NCBI GenBank assembly: GCA_964562375.1
Contig: CAZLSW010000068.1
Location: forward strand, 1 to 17,838
DNA length: 17,838 nucleotides
Direction of reading: 5' to 3'
Source: JAJPXC01 sp964562375
GTDB lineage: Bacteria; Bacteroidota; Bacteroidia; Bacteroidales; Muribaculaceae
The translations under genes were made by a program, and so were the position numbers. The notes under the pieces are model-generated. The model saw only the letters and a list, made by a program, of their open reading frames with translations. It searched no databases and was not told where the DNA came from. Below are positions 1-6,753 of this stretch, piece after piece; within the stretch, counting starts at the first letter, position 1, and each line of letters begins with the position of its first letter.

Positions 1-31
1 TCCCCACATTATCAAATAATTATGCCACTTT

Positions 32-51
32 TTTATCCCGAACTGGGGTAA
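32..51 (-). repeat. Left arm of a 20-bp inverted repeat shared with the DUF6371-like 3' end
   Basis: TTTATCCCGAACTGGGGTAA is the exact reverse complement of 17787-17806. A further shared heptamer (ATGCCAC at 22-28; GTGGCAT at 17820-17826) lies on the same side of both copies, with different spacing (3 versus 13 bp). The arms are 17.7 kb apart. Confidence 0.95.
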
Positions 52-60
52 TTTGAGAAA

Positions 61-88
61 GTTGAAAGTTGAAAGTTGAAAGTTGAAA
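61..88. repeat. Four perfect tandem copies of GTTGAAA
   Basis: The heptamer GTTGAAA is repeated four times without error and then runs into GTTTCTAGTTTTTAGTTGG, a degenerate continuation. A similar 7-bp-period run occurs at 13304-13348. From general knowledge, such short tandem heptamers are common in Bacteroidales intergenic DNA; their function is unknown. Confidence 0.9.
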
Positions 89-201
89 GTTTCTAGTTTT
101 TAGTTGGGGGAACGCAATTGAGGCGTTGGGGGCTGATACATTGGTGGTTTTGAAACCATTATTACTTTATTAACAATCCAAATAAAATTTTTATCAAAAA
201 T

Positions 202-238
202 TTTGACGTTTTTACTCGCGAATAATTGTTATATTCGC
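202..238 (+). promoter_or_regulatory. Possible promoter of the pRiA4b Orf3-like gene
   Basis: TATATTCGC at 230-238 fits the Bacteroidetes -7 box TAnnTTTG with one mismatch. A TTTG lies at 202-205, but the 24-nt spacer is longer than the usual 19-21. Transcription would start roughly 45 bases before the ATG. Confidence 0.3.
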
Positions 239-286
239 ACCGTGAAATGATTCACAAGCCAAAAGCATGTAAATAAACGTACGACC

Positions 287-841
287 ATGATATACAATTT
301 CCGTATCGTAAGCGACGAAGTGGACAACTTCAAACGCGAAATAAAAATCGACGCCGACGCGACGTTCCTCGAGCTAAAAAACGCAATCTGCGACGCCGTG
401 GGCTACGACAAAAACCAGATGTGCTCTTTCTTCCTGTGTGACGAAGATTGGGAAAAGGAGCGCGAAATCACCCTCGAGGACATGGGGGCCGACTCGGATC
501 AGGACGTCTACCTCATGGACGAGACAATTCTTTCAGACGAGATCGACGACGAGGGCCAAAAACTGATGTTCACCTTCGACTACATGACCGACCGCTCTTT
601 CTACATCGAGATGAAGGAGATGATTACCGGCAAAACCCTGAAGGACCCCTTGTGCACCCTTTCCGTTGGTCAGGCACCGCCACAGGAGATGGCTTTCGAG
701 GAATTTGACGCCAAAGCCGACGCTAAGGCCCGCCAAGCAGCCGCCGACATGGACATCGACGAGGACTTTTATGGCTCTTCGGAGTACAACGACGACGAGT
801 TTGACGCGGCAGGTTTCGACGAGATGACCTTCGACGACTAA
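287..841 (+). CDS. Plasmid pRiA4b Orf3-like (IS1096 TnpR-type) protein
   Basis: A 184-residue acidic protein. Its N-terminal part (MIYNFRIVSDEVDNF, then a strand-helix pattern with FLELKNAI near residues 28-35) and the central FFLCDEDW segment match the family named after ORF3 of plasmid pRiA4b and the IS1096 passenger gene. No transposase or IS ends are seen nearby, so the mobile-element name is historical. The last 30 or so residues are very rich in Asp and Glu and end in FDD, perhaps a disordered tail. The molecular function is unknown. The ATG is the only good start. The stop lies 7 bp before tcdA, so the two are probably co-transcribed. The family call is fairly secure; no function is claimed. 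Confidence 0.8.
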   Translation: MIYNFRIVSDEVDNFKREIKIDADATFLELKNAICDAVGYDKNQMCSFFLCDEDWEKEREITLEDMGADSDQDVYLMDETILSDEIDDEGQKLMFTFDYMTDRSFYIEMKEMITGKTLKDPLCTLSVGQAPPQEMAFEEFDAKADAKARQAAADMDIDEDFYGSSEYNDDEFDAAGFDEMTFDD

Positions 842-848
842 CTACAAA

Positions 849-1625
849 GTGGCTGGCTGGACCCACCGCACCGAGCTTCTGGTAGGCGAGGAGGAGATGC
901 GCCGCATCAGCGGGCTTCGGGCAATCGTGCTCGGAGTGGGTGGCGTAGGCTCGTGGACCGCCGAGGGGCTGGTGCGCTCAGGCATCGGGGCTATCACCCT
1001 GGTCGATGCCGACCGTGTGGCCACGAGCAATATCAACCGACAGCTCCCGGCGCTCCACTCCACCGTGGGAGAGCCCAAAGTGGAGGTACTAGCACAGCGC
1101 CTACTCGACATCAACCCCGACCTGGAGGTCACTACCCGCTTTGAGCGCTATTGCCCGGCCACGGCTCCTACCTATGATTGGGACCAATACGACATCATCA
1201 TCGACGCCATCGACTCGCTGAGCGACAAGGCCCTGCTCCTTCAGGAAGCCAGCCGCAGCGAGCGCGGACGCGTGTTCTCATCCATGGGTGCCGCGCTGAA
1301 AATGGATCCCACCAAATTGCAAGTGGCCGAATTCTGGAAAGTAAAAGGGTGCCCACTGGCACGCGCCCTTCGCACGAAGTTGCGGAGAGCGGGGGCTGAG
1401 CTTGGAGGGCCCGTGACTTGCGTTTACTCGGAAGAGCTAGTGTCGGGCCGGGGACGACCCGACCTCCATTCTACTGAGGACGCGGTGTCGGCCGGGGGAC
1501 GACCCGACCTCCATTCTACTGAGGAGCCGATGAGTTACGGCAAAGTGGCTGTCAACGGCACATGGCCCACGGCGGTGATGATGCAAGGATTGTTGCTGGC
1601 CAATATCTCTTTGCGTCATGAGTAA
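849..1625 (+). CDS. tcdA: tRNA threonylcarbamoyladenosine dehydratase (ThiF/E1-like)
   Basis: A ThiF-superfamily enzyme that uses ATP to cyclise the t6A base at position 37 of ANN-decoding tRNAs (known for the family). Visible motifs are the ATP-binding loop GVGGVGS (29-35), Asp53 at the end of the second strand, NINRQ (61-65) with the Arg expected to contact ATP, and DAIDS (119-123). The start is a GTG 7 bp after the preceding stop. The next Met, at residue 17, would remove the conserved WTHRTELL beginning, so GTG is preferred. Length, 258 residues, is usual. Residues 198-212 and 213-227 are two near-identical 15-residue units (GRPDLHSTE core) from a 45-bp tandem repeat. They interrupt the region between VYSEE and the C-terminal hydrophobic helix, which I do not recall from the family. 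The reading frame is kept, so the protein is probably still made. Confidence 0.88.
   Translation: MAGWTHRTELLVGEEEMRRISGLRAIVLGVGGVGSWTAEGLVRSGIGAITLVDADRVATSNINRQLPALHSTVGEPKVEVLAQRLLDINPDLEVTTRFERYCPATAPTYDWDQYDIIIDAIDSLSDKALLLQEASRSERGRVFSSMGAALKMDPTKLQVAEFWKVKGCPLARALRTKLRRAGAELGGPVTCVYSEELVSGRGRPDLHSTEDAVSAGGRPDLHSTEEPMSYGKVAVNGTWPTAVMMQGLLLANISLRHE
1440..1529 (+). repeat. 45-bp in-frame tandem duplication inside tcdA
   Basis: Unit 1 (1440-1484) and unit 2 (1485-1529) match at 41 of 45 positions, with a 30-bp identical core. About 15 bp before unit 1 (TACTCGGAAGAGCTA) resemble the end of the unit, and the sequence after unit 2 (ATGAGTTAC) resembles its start weakly. The unit length is a multiple of three, so the frame is preserved. 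Confidence 0.95.
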
Positions 1626-1690
1626 CATCTTTATCCCATCTTGGCAACAAAAAATCGGGGTGTATGCCCTGCCGTGTCGCGAATTTTGCT

Positions 1691-1698
1691 TAAATTTG
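1691..1698 (+). promoter_or_regulatory. Possible -7 box for transketolase
   Basis: TAAATTTG fits TAnnTTTG exactly and lies 36 bp before the transketolase ATG, in the 109-bp gap after tcdA. No TTTG is present at the expected -33 distance, so this is only a candidate. Confidence 0.35.
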
Positions 1699-1734
1699 CC
1701 AAAAATATAAACCCCAAGCTAAAACCCCTTCACA

Positions 1735-3780
1735 ATGGACAAAGAGACCCAAAACCTCATGACGCGCGCAGCCAACAACATTCGCGTGCTTGCCGCCTCG
1801 ATGGTCGAAAAAGCCAAAAGCGGACACCCCGGTGGCGCAATGGGTGGCGCCGATTTCGTCAATGTGCTTTACTCGACGTTCCTGGTCACCGACCCTGACG
1901 ATCCCACGTGGATAGCCCGCGACCGCTTCTTCCTCGACCCGGGTCACATGTCGCCAATGCTGTACTCGACCCTGGCCCTCACCGGCAAATACACCACCGA
2001 CGAGCTGCAGCAATTCCGCCAGTGGGGTTCCGTCACCCCGGGTCACCCCGAGCTTGACCCCAAGCGTGGCGTTGAGAACACCTCGGGCCCCCTCGGGCAA
2101 GGTCACTGTATGGCCGTGGGTTGCGCCATTGCCGAGCGTTTCTTGGTGGCTCGTTTTGGCGAGGCTATCGCCCATAAGACCTACGCGTTCATCTCCGACG
2201 GTGGTGTGCAGGAGGAGATCTCTCAGGGCGCCGGTCGTATCGCCGGGTTGCTGGGGTTGCATAATTTAATAATGTTCTACGACGCCAACAAGGTGCAACT
2301 GTCGACCATGGTAGCCGACGTCGACCAGGAGGATGTCGCGGCCAAATACCGCGCTTGGGGATGGGACGTCATCGAAATCGACGGCACCGATCCCGCAGCC
2401 ATCGCCGACGCGCTTACCAAGGCACAGGCATCAACCGAGCGTCCCACATTAATTATAGGTCACACCGTAATGGGCCGTGGCGCCGTAACAAAGGATGGTG
2501 AAGCTTTCGAGGGAAAAACCTCAACCCATGGGCAGCCCCTATCAAAGTCGGGCGCCGACTATCCGGCCACCGTGCGCAACCTGGGTGGCGACCCCGAGAA
2601 TCCGTTTGTGATCTGGGACGACGTCAAGGATCTTTACGCCAAGCGAGCCGACGAGCTACGAGCTATCGTCAAGAAGCGTCGCGACGCCTTTGAGGCTTGG
2701 GAAAAGGCCAATCCCGAGCAAGCCGACACCCTCAAGGGCTATATAGAGGGTCGCCTGCCTGAAATCGACTATGAGGCAATCGTGCACAAGGCCGACCAGG
2801 CCACCCGCACGGCCTCGGCCAATGTGCTTGCCGAGCTGGCCCGCAAAGTGGGCAACATGATCGTGTCGTCGGCCGACCTGGCCAACTCCGACAAGACCGA
2901 CGGATTCCTTAAACAGACCCACGCCCTTGCCAAGGGCGACTTCACCGGGGCCTTCCTTCAGGCTGGCGTTTCCGAGTTGACGATGGCCTCGCTGATGAAC
3001 GGTATCGTGCTTCACGGAGGCATGATCGCCGGTTGTGGCACGTTCTTCGTGTTCAGTGATTACGAGAAACCCGCCGTCCGCCTTTCGGCCCTAATGGAGC
3101 TTCCCGTGAAATATATATGGAGCCACGACGCGTTCCGCGTGGGCGAGGACGGCCCCACCCACGAGCCTGTCGAGCAGGAGGCCCAGATACGCTTGCTGGA
3201 GCAGATGGACAACCTCAGCGGCAAGATGGCCATGCTGGTACTTCGCCCGGCCGACTCAGCCGATACCACTGTGTGCTGGCAAATGGCCATGGACAACCGT
3301 GAGTGTCCCACAGGCCTTATCCTTTCGCGTCAGGACATCAAGGATCTGCCCTCAGTAACCGGCGACCGCTACCGCGAGGCCCAAGGCGCGCGGCAAGGAG
3401 GCTATGTGGTGATGGACTCGCCTCATCCCCAGGTGGTAATGGTGGGTAACGGATCGGAAGTTTCATTGCTGTGCGACGTTGCCGTGCTGCTCGAGGCCGA
3501 AGGGATCCAGAGCCGCGTGGTTTCGGTTCCCTCCATCGGCCTGTTCATGCGCCAGGATGAGGAATACCGGGAGTCGGTGATTCCCCATGGCGTGCATGTG
3601 TTCGGTCTCTCGGCCGGGTTGCCCGCGTCGCTGCGCGAGGTGTGCGGGCCCCACGCCTACATCTACGGTTTGACCCGTTTTGGAGCCTCGGCTCCCTACA
3701 AAGTGCTCGACGAGAAATTCGGTTACACGCCCCAAAACATCCTCAACGAGGTGCTCGGGTATCTCCATCGACGCCTGTAA
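1735..3780 (+). CDS. tkt: Transketolase
   Basis: A thiamine-diphosphate enzyme of the non-oxidative pentose phosphate pathway that moves two-carbon ketol units between sugar phosphates in the cytoplasm. The 681 residues cover the whole enzyme: SGHPGG (29-34, substrate-binding His31), DPGHMSPMLY (68-77), the cofactor motif written SDGG (154-157) to DAN (183-185) in place of the textbook GDG...DDN, and GEDGPTHEPVEQ (470-481) with Glu471 as the expected ThDP-activating residue. RFGASAPYK near the C-terminus is also typical. The SDGG form, as I recall, is normal for Bacteroidetes transketolases, so it is a lineage trait, not damage. The ATG follows a short A-rich leader. It is probably transcribed apart from tcdA. 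Confidence is high. Confidence 0.96.
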   Translation: MDKETQNLMTRAANNIRVLAASMVEKAKSGHPGGAMGGADFVNVLYSTFLVTDPDDPTWIARDRFFLDPGHMSPMLYSTLALTGKYTTDELQQFRQWGSVTPGHPELDPKRGVENTSGPLGQGHCMAVGCAIAERFLVARFGEAIAHKTYAFISDGGVQEEISQGAGRIAGLLGLHNLIMFYDANKVQLSTMVADVDQEDVAAKYRAWGWDVIEIDGTDPAAIADALTKAQASTERPTLIIGHTVMGRGAVTKDGEAFEGKTSTHGQPLSKSGADYPATVRNLGGDPENPFVIWDDVKDLYAKRADELRAIVKKRRDAFEAWEKANPEQADTLKGYIEGRLPEIDYEAIVHKADQATRTASANVLAELARKVGNMIVSSADLANSDKTDGFLKQTHALAKGDFTGAFLQAGVSELTMASLMNGIVLHGGMIAGCGTFFVFSDYEKPAVRLSALMELPVKYIWSHDAFRVGEDGPTHEPVEQEAQIRLLEQMDNLSGKMAMLVLRPADSADTTVCWQMAMDNRECPTGLILSRQDIKDLPSVTGDRYREAQGARQGGYVVMDSPHPQVVMVGNGSEVSLLCDVAVLLEAEGIQSRVVSVPSIGLFMRQDEEYRESVIPHGVHVFGLSAGLPASLREVCGPHAYIYGLTRFGASAPYKVLDEKFGYTPQNILNEVLGYLHRRL

Positions 3781-3842
3781 GGTTAACATTTCGTCCCCAA
3801 ATTGGGCATTTTAGCTCATTTTGTGAAAAATTTTTGCACAAT

Positions 3843-3876
3843 TTTGCGTCAATTAAGAAAAAATGCTTAACTTTGG
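3843..3876 (+). promoter_or_regulatory. Promoter of the OmpA-family gene
   Basis: TTTG at 3843-3846 and TAACTTTG at 3868-3875 are separated by 21 nt, a good Bacteroidetes sigma-ABfr promoter. Transcription would begin near 3882, leaving a leader of about 50 nt. A strong promoter fits the heavily biased codon use of the gene. Confidence 0.6.
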
Positions 3877-3932
3877 CGCAAAATTGGTCTATTACAATCA
3901 AGCACATAAAAATCAATATTCATTTAACTTAT

Positions 3933-5126
3933 ATGAAGAAGCTTACTTTACTTGCATGTGCATGTGTTCTTGCCCTTGGTCAAACTCTTGCCGCCCAGGA
4001 GCAAGCGCAAGAAATCACTTATGTTGACGATTGCTCGCAGGGCTATCTGTTCAACCGTTTCAAAGACAACTGGTTCATCACGGGTGAGGGTGGTATTGGT
4101 ATCCACTTCTCCGAGCACGGCTCGGCTCGCGACTGGAAGGACCGTTGGGAGCCCACCGCCGGCCTTTATGTAGGCAAGTGGTTCTCGCCCCTCTTGGGTG
4201 TACGCGTCGGTGCCAACTGGCAGAAGATGAAAGCCCTCTCTGAGATTGGCAGCCAATACGACGAAATGTATGGCAAATACTACAAGCAGGTTTACTCGGA
4301 GGTAGGCGTACTCTCTGATGTGATGTTCAACGTTACCAACTGGGTATGTGGTTACCATCCCGGACGCATCTACAACCTCGGCGTATACGTCGGTGGTGGC
4401 GCTTACTGGGCATTCAAGAAGACCTGGGACGCCAACGGCGATGTTGACTGGAAGAACGCTCACGACCGCGTGATCGCTTGGCGCTGCGGTATCACCAACA
4501 CCTTCAACGTATCGAAGCAAGTGCAGATCGGTCTCGACCTCCGCTTTGTCGCTACCGACAACCACTCCAACGAGCTCACCTACACCAACAAGACCTCTTA
4601 CAACGCACAGGCTCTCTTGAACGTTACCTACCTGTTCAAGAAGCGCGAGTGGAGCTGCCCCGTTGTTCCCGTATGCCCCGAGCCCGAGAACTGCGACGCT
4701 TACATCGCTCGCCTGCAGGCTGCCGACGCTCGCATCAACGACCTCGAGCGTCAGCTCAAGGACTGCCTCAACCGTCCTCAGCCCCAGCCCGTTGTTGAGA
4801 AAGCTCCTCTTGCTACCGTTTACTATCCCATCAACGTGTACAAGATGTCGAAGACCGACGCTACCGTTCTTGAGGCTGTTGCCAACGTGATGAAGGACAA
4901 CCCCAACAAGCAGTATGTCCTCACCGGCTGGGCCGACAACTACACCGGCAACGACCAAATCAACACCCGTCTCCGCCACAACCGCGTGAACGGCGTAGCC
5001 AAGTATCTTGAGAAGCAGGGCGTTCCCTCCTCGCAGCTCGACGTTACCATCAACAATGGCAACCTCTGCGACCTCGGCGAGAAGTACGTGGCTCTCGACC
5101 GCGCTGTCACCATCGAGGAGAAATAA
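3933..5126 (+). CDS. OmpA-family outer membrane protein
   Basis: A 397-residue outer membrane protein. It starts at the ATG for MKKLTLLACACVLALG, a classic signal peptide with likely cleavage near LAA-QEQ (about residue 21). Upstream in-frame codons run through the promoter and are not translated. Residues from about 35 to 238 alternate polar and aromatic residues as in a beta-barrel. Residues 240-292 form a Cys- and Pro-containing, partly coiled linker. The C-terminal domain has LTGWADNYTG (330-339) and NTRLRHNRVNG, where Asp335 and Arg351 match the peptidoglycan diaminopimelate-binding pair of OmpA. It probably links outer membrane and cell wall. Codon use is narrow (mostly C-ending), a sign of high expression. 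That bias creates long false ORFs on the other strand. It ends with its own terminator. Confidence 0.92.
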   Translation: MKKLTLLACACVLALGQTLAAQEQAQEITYVDDCSQGYLFNRFKDNWFITGEGGIGIHFSEHGSARDWKDRWEPTAGLYVGKWFSPLLGVRVGANWQKMKALSEIGSQYDEMYGKYYKQVYSEVGVLSDVMFNVTNWVCGYHPGRIYNLGVYVGGGAYWAFKKTWDANGDVDWKNAHDRVIAWRCGITNTFNVSKQVQIGLDLRFVATDNHSNELTYTNKTSYNAQALLNVTYLFKKREWSCPVVPVCPEPENCDAYIARLQAADARINDLERQLKDCLNRPQPQPVVEKAPLATVYYPINVYKMSKTDATVLEAVANVMKDNPNKQYVLTGWADNYTGNDQINTRLRHNRVNGVAKYLEKQGVPSSQLDVTINNGNLCDLGEKYVALDRAVTIEEK

Positions 5127-5148
5127 TCCATCCCCTCACATATCCCAC

Positions 5149-5179
5149 AAAAGCCGTCCCACCCCGGGGCGGCTTTTTT
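5149..5179 (+). terminator. Rho-independent terminator of the OmpA gene
   Basis: A 12-bp stem (AAAAGCCGTCCC paired with GGGGCGGCTTTT, one G-T pair), a 5-nt loop ACCCC and a run of six T. It lies 23 bp after the stop codon. Confidence 0.88.
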
Positions 5180-5206
5180 ATACATTTCTCCAAAAGAATC
5201 GACTTA

Positions 5207-5239
5207 TTTGTGGATTTAGAAAAAATAATGTATATTTGC
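5207..5239 (+). promoter_or_regulatory. Near-consensus promoter of the higA remnant, probably also serving ald
   Basis: TTTG at 5207-5210, a 20-nt spacer and TATATTTGC at 5231-5239 match the Bacteroidetes consensus fully. The start site would be near 5246. No second promoter of this type is found between here and ald at 5571, so ald may depend on it. Confidence 0.7.
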
Positions 5240-5267
5240 GATAGAAAATTGACATCTTAATTCTTAA

Positions 5268-5519
5268 ATGATTGAAATCCAAGGCATAGATCAACGAATG
5301 ATCGCCAATAATGTAGAACCATTTGAACCTACCCATCCTGGCGAGTTATTGAAAGATGAACTGGAATTTCGCAAGCTTACGCAAAAGCAAGTAGCGCGAG
5401 AAATGGGTGTGTCATATACGGTGTTGAATGATATTCTGTATGATCTTTTGACCACCAAACGTGACAAATCATTTGCTCAACGCTTGGCTCAAGTAAGAAA
5501 AATCGCGGCCGTCCTCTGA
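5268..5519 (+). pseudogene. higA: Internally deleted HigA-type antitoxin (XRE family), orphan
   Basis: The 83-residue product starts like a HigA antitoxin (EPFEPTHPGELLKDELE at 17-33, then LTQKQVAREMGVSYTVLNDIL, a helix-turn-helix start). It ends like one too (RDKSFAQRLAQVRKIAAVL). Full-length relatives, as I remember them, have about 35 further residues between these parts, including the end of the DNA-binding domain and the dimerisation helices. Here the two ends are joined by YDLLTTK. At the join lies an imperfect 12-bp direct repeat (5428-5439, 5440-5451). No HigB toxin gene is present: the 141 bp upstream hold only a terminator and a promoter. The gene is AT-richer than its neighbours. 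I treat it as a decayed module that still keeps an open frame; a reduced DNA-binding role cannot be excluded. Confidence 0.7.
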
Positions 5520-5570
5520 CACGGTCAATCACCGTCCGACATCAAGTTAATCCTTAAATACTCTCCTACT

Positions 5571-6677
5571 ATGATTATCGGCATTCCAAAAGAGATTAAG
5601 AACAACGAGAACCGCGTGGGAGCTACCCCCGCGGGAGTGAAAGAACTTGTCCAACACGGCCACACCGTGTACGTGCAGGCCACGGCAGGCGACGGCTCGG
5701 GATTCCCCGACGACGCCTACGTCAAGGCTGGCGCCACTATCCTCCCAACGATCGAGGACGTCTACGCCAAGGCCGAGATGATTGTCAAGGTGAAAGAGCC
5801 CATCGAGCCTGAGTATCCGCTGATTCGCCCCGACCAGATCGTGTTCACCTACTTCCATTTCGCCTCCGATCGGGAGTTGACCGAGGCCATGTTGCGCGAC
5901 CGCGCCGTTTGCATCGCCTATGAAACGGTCATTGGCCCTCATGGCGGATTGCCTCTGTTGACCCCCATGAGCGAGGTGGCGGGACGCATGTCGGTGCAAG
6001 AAGGCGCCCGTTTTCTGGAGAAACCGCAAGGCGGAAAGGGCATACTGCTGGGAGGCGTGCCCGGAGTAAAACCCGCCAAGGTTCTCATTCTCGGTGCGGG
6101 CACCGTGGGGCGTAACGCGGCTTGGATGGCCGCTGGCCTGGGGTGCGACGTTACCATCACCGACATCTCGCTGCCTACCCTGCGCCACGTGGCCGAGGTG
6201 ATGCCTAAAAATGTCAAGACACTTTTCTCCTCGCGCCACAACATCGAGCAGGAGCTTCCCACGACCGACCTTGTGATCGGCTCGGTGCTCATTCCCGGGG
6301 CCAAGGCTCCCAAGCTCGTGACAAAGGATATGCTGGCGTTGATGCAGCCAGGCTCGGTACTCGTCGATGTGGCTATCGACCAAGGTGGCTGTTTCGAGAC
6401 GTCGGTACCCACCACCCACTCCAAACCCACCTACGAGGTTGACGGCATCATCCACTACGCGGTGGCCAATATTCCTGGCGCCGTTCCCTTCACCTCCACA
6501 CTGGCTCTCACTAATGCCACGCTGCCCTATGCCCTGCAGATCGCCGACCTTGGCTGGCAAGAGGCTTGCCGTCGCGACCCGGGTCTCGCCGAGGGTGTCA
6601 ACATGGTAGACGGCCATATCACCTACAAGGCAGTGGCCGAGGCTTGGGATCTCCCTTACACGCCCTTGAAATTGTAG
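5571..6677 (+). CDS. ald: Alanine dehydrogenase
   Basis: An NAD-dependent enzyme that interconverts L-alanine with pyruvate plus ammonia, linking nitrogen and carbon metabolism in the cytoplasm. The 368 residues match the family's length and numbering: Arg15 and Lys75 (pyruvate binding), His96 in YFHFAS, the Rossmann loop GAGTVG (175-180), and Asp270 in DVAIDQGG. All expected catalytic residues are present. The ATG begins MIIGIPKEIK, the usual family start. It lies 51 bp after the higA remnant, with only a small 5-bp-stem hairpin (5521-5535) between and no visible promoter of its own, so read-through from the antitoxin promoter is likely. It ends at a strong two-way terminator. Confidence 0.96.
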   Translation: MIIGIPKEIKNNENRVGATPAGVKELVQHGHTVYVQATAGDGSGFPDDAYVKAGATILPTIEDVYAKAEMIVKVKEPIEPEYPLIRPDQIVFTYFHFASDRELTEAMLRDRAVCIAYETVIGPHGGLPLLTPMSEVAGRMSVQEGARFLEKPQGGKGILLGGVPGVKPAKVLILGAGTVGRNAAWMAAGLGCDVTITDISLPTLRHVAEVMPKNVKTLFSSRHNIEQELPTTDLVIGSVLIPGAKAPKLVTKDMLALMQPGSVLVDVAIDQGGCFETSVPTTHSKPTYEVDGIIHYAVANIPGAVPFTSTLALTNATLPYALQIADLGWQEACRRDPGLAEGVNMVDGHITYKAVAEAWDLPYTPLKL

Positions 6678-6700
6678 CCCCGCGCTTCTAAAACAAAAGC

Positions 6701-6734
6701 TTGCGCCTCGTAATAACATTATTACGAGGCGCAA
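6701..6734. terminator. Bidirectional terminator between ald and the S41 protease gene
   Basis: A perfect 16-bp inverted repeat (TTGCGCCTCGTAATAA and its complement) with CA at the centre. T-rich sequence follows on both strands (CTATTTTATAG on plus; GCTTTTGTTTTAG on minus). The two genes converge here, so it can serve both. Confidence 0.82.
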
Positions 6735-6753
6735 CTATTTTATAGTAAGGGAT

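Larger units (their letters stand above)
1..286. other. Left-end intergenic region
   Basis: I see no gene here. The stretch holds one arm (32-51) of a 20-bp inverted repeat whose partner is at 17787-17806, four tandem copies of a heptamer (61-88), and an AT-only hairpin with 9-bp arms at 184-192 and 196-204. A possible promoter for the next gene follows. On the minus strand, bases 51 to 19 would read ITPVRDKKVA and a stop, resembling the C-terminus of the DUF6371-like protein at the other end of the window. The similarity stops within a few codons, so this is not a recognisable gene remnant. Confidence 0.6.

Noticed and set aside
287..841. IS1096-type mobile element
   Set aside because: Only the passenger-like protein is present; no transposase, terminal inverted repeats or target duplication were found.
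1735..3780. SDGG instead of GDG in transketolase as a sign of lost activity
   Set aside because: I recall the same motif in normal Bacteroidetes transketolases, and the other cofactor and catalytic residues are present.
3796..3806. Possible terminator after transketolase (CCCAAATTGGG, then T-rich sequence)
   Set aside because: The stem is only 4-5 bp and the following sequence is not a clean T-run; not strong enough to report.
3642..3932. N-terminal extension of the OmpA frame, starting inside transketolase
   Set aside because: It would read through the promoter and place 97 residues before an intact signal peptide; the ATG at 3933 is clearly the start.
3948..4979. 343-residue open frame on the minus strand across the OmpA-family gene
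   Set aside because: It is a shadow of strongly biased codons in the OmpA gene; the product has no recognisable domain and no promoter, and the plus-strand gene has a signal peptide and OmpA motifs.
5547..6734. 395-residue open frame on the minus strand across ald
   Set aside because: It is antisense to a complete alanine dehydrogenase, runs through the terminator hairpin, and has a composition typical of a reverse reading of codon-biased DNA.
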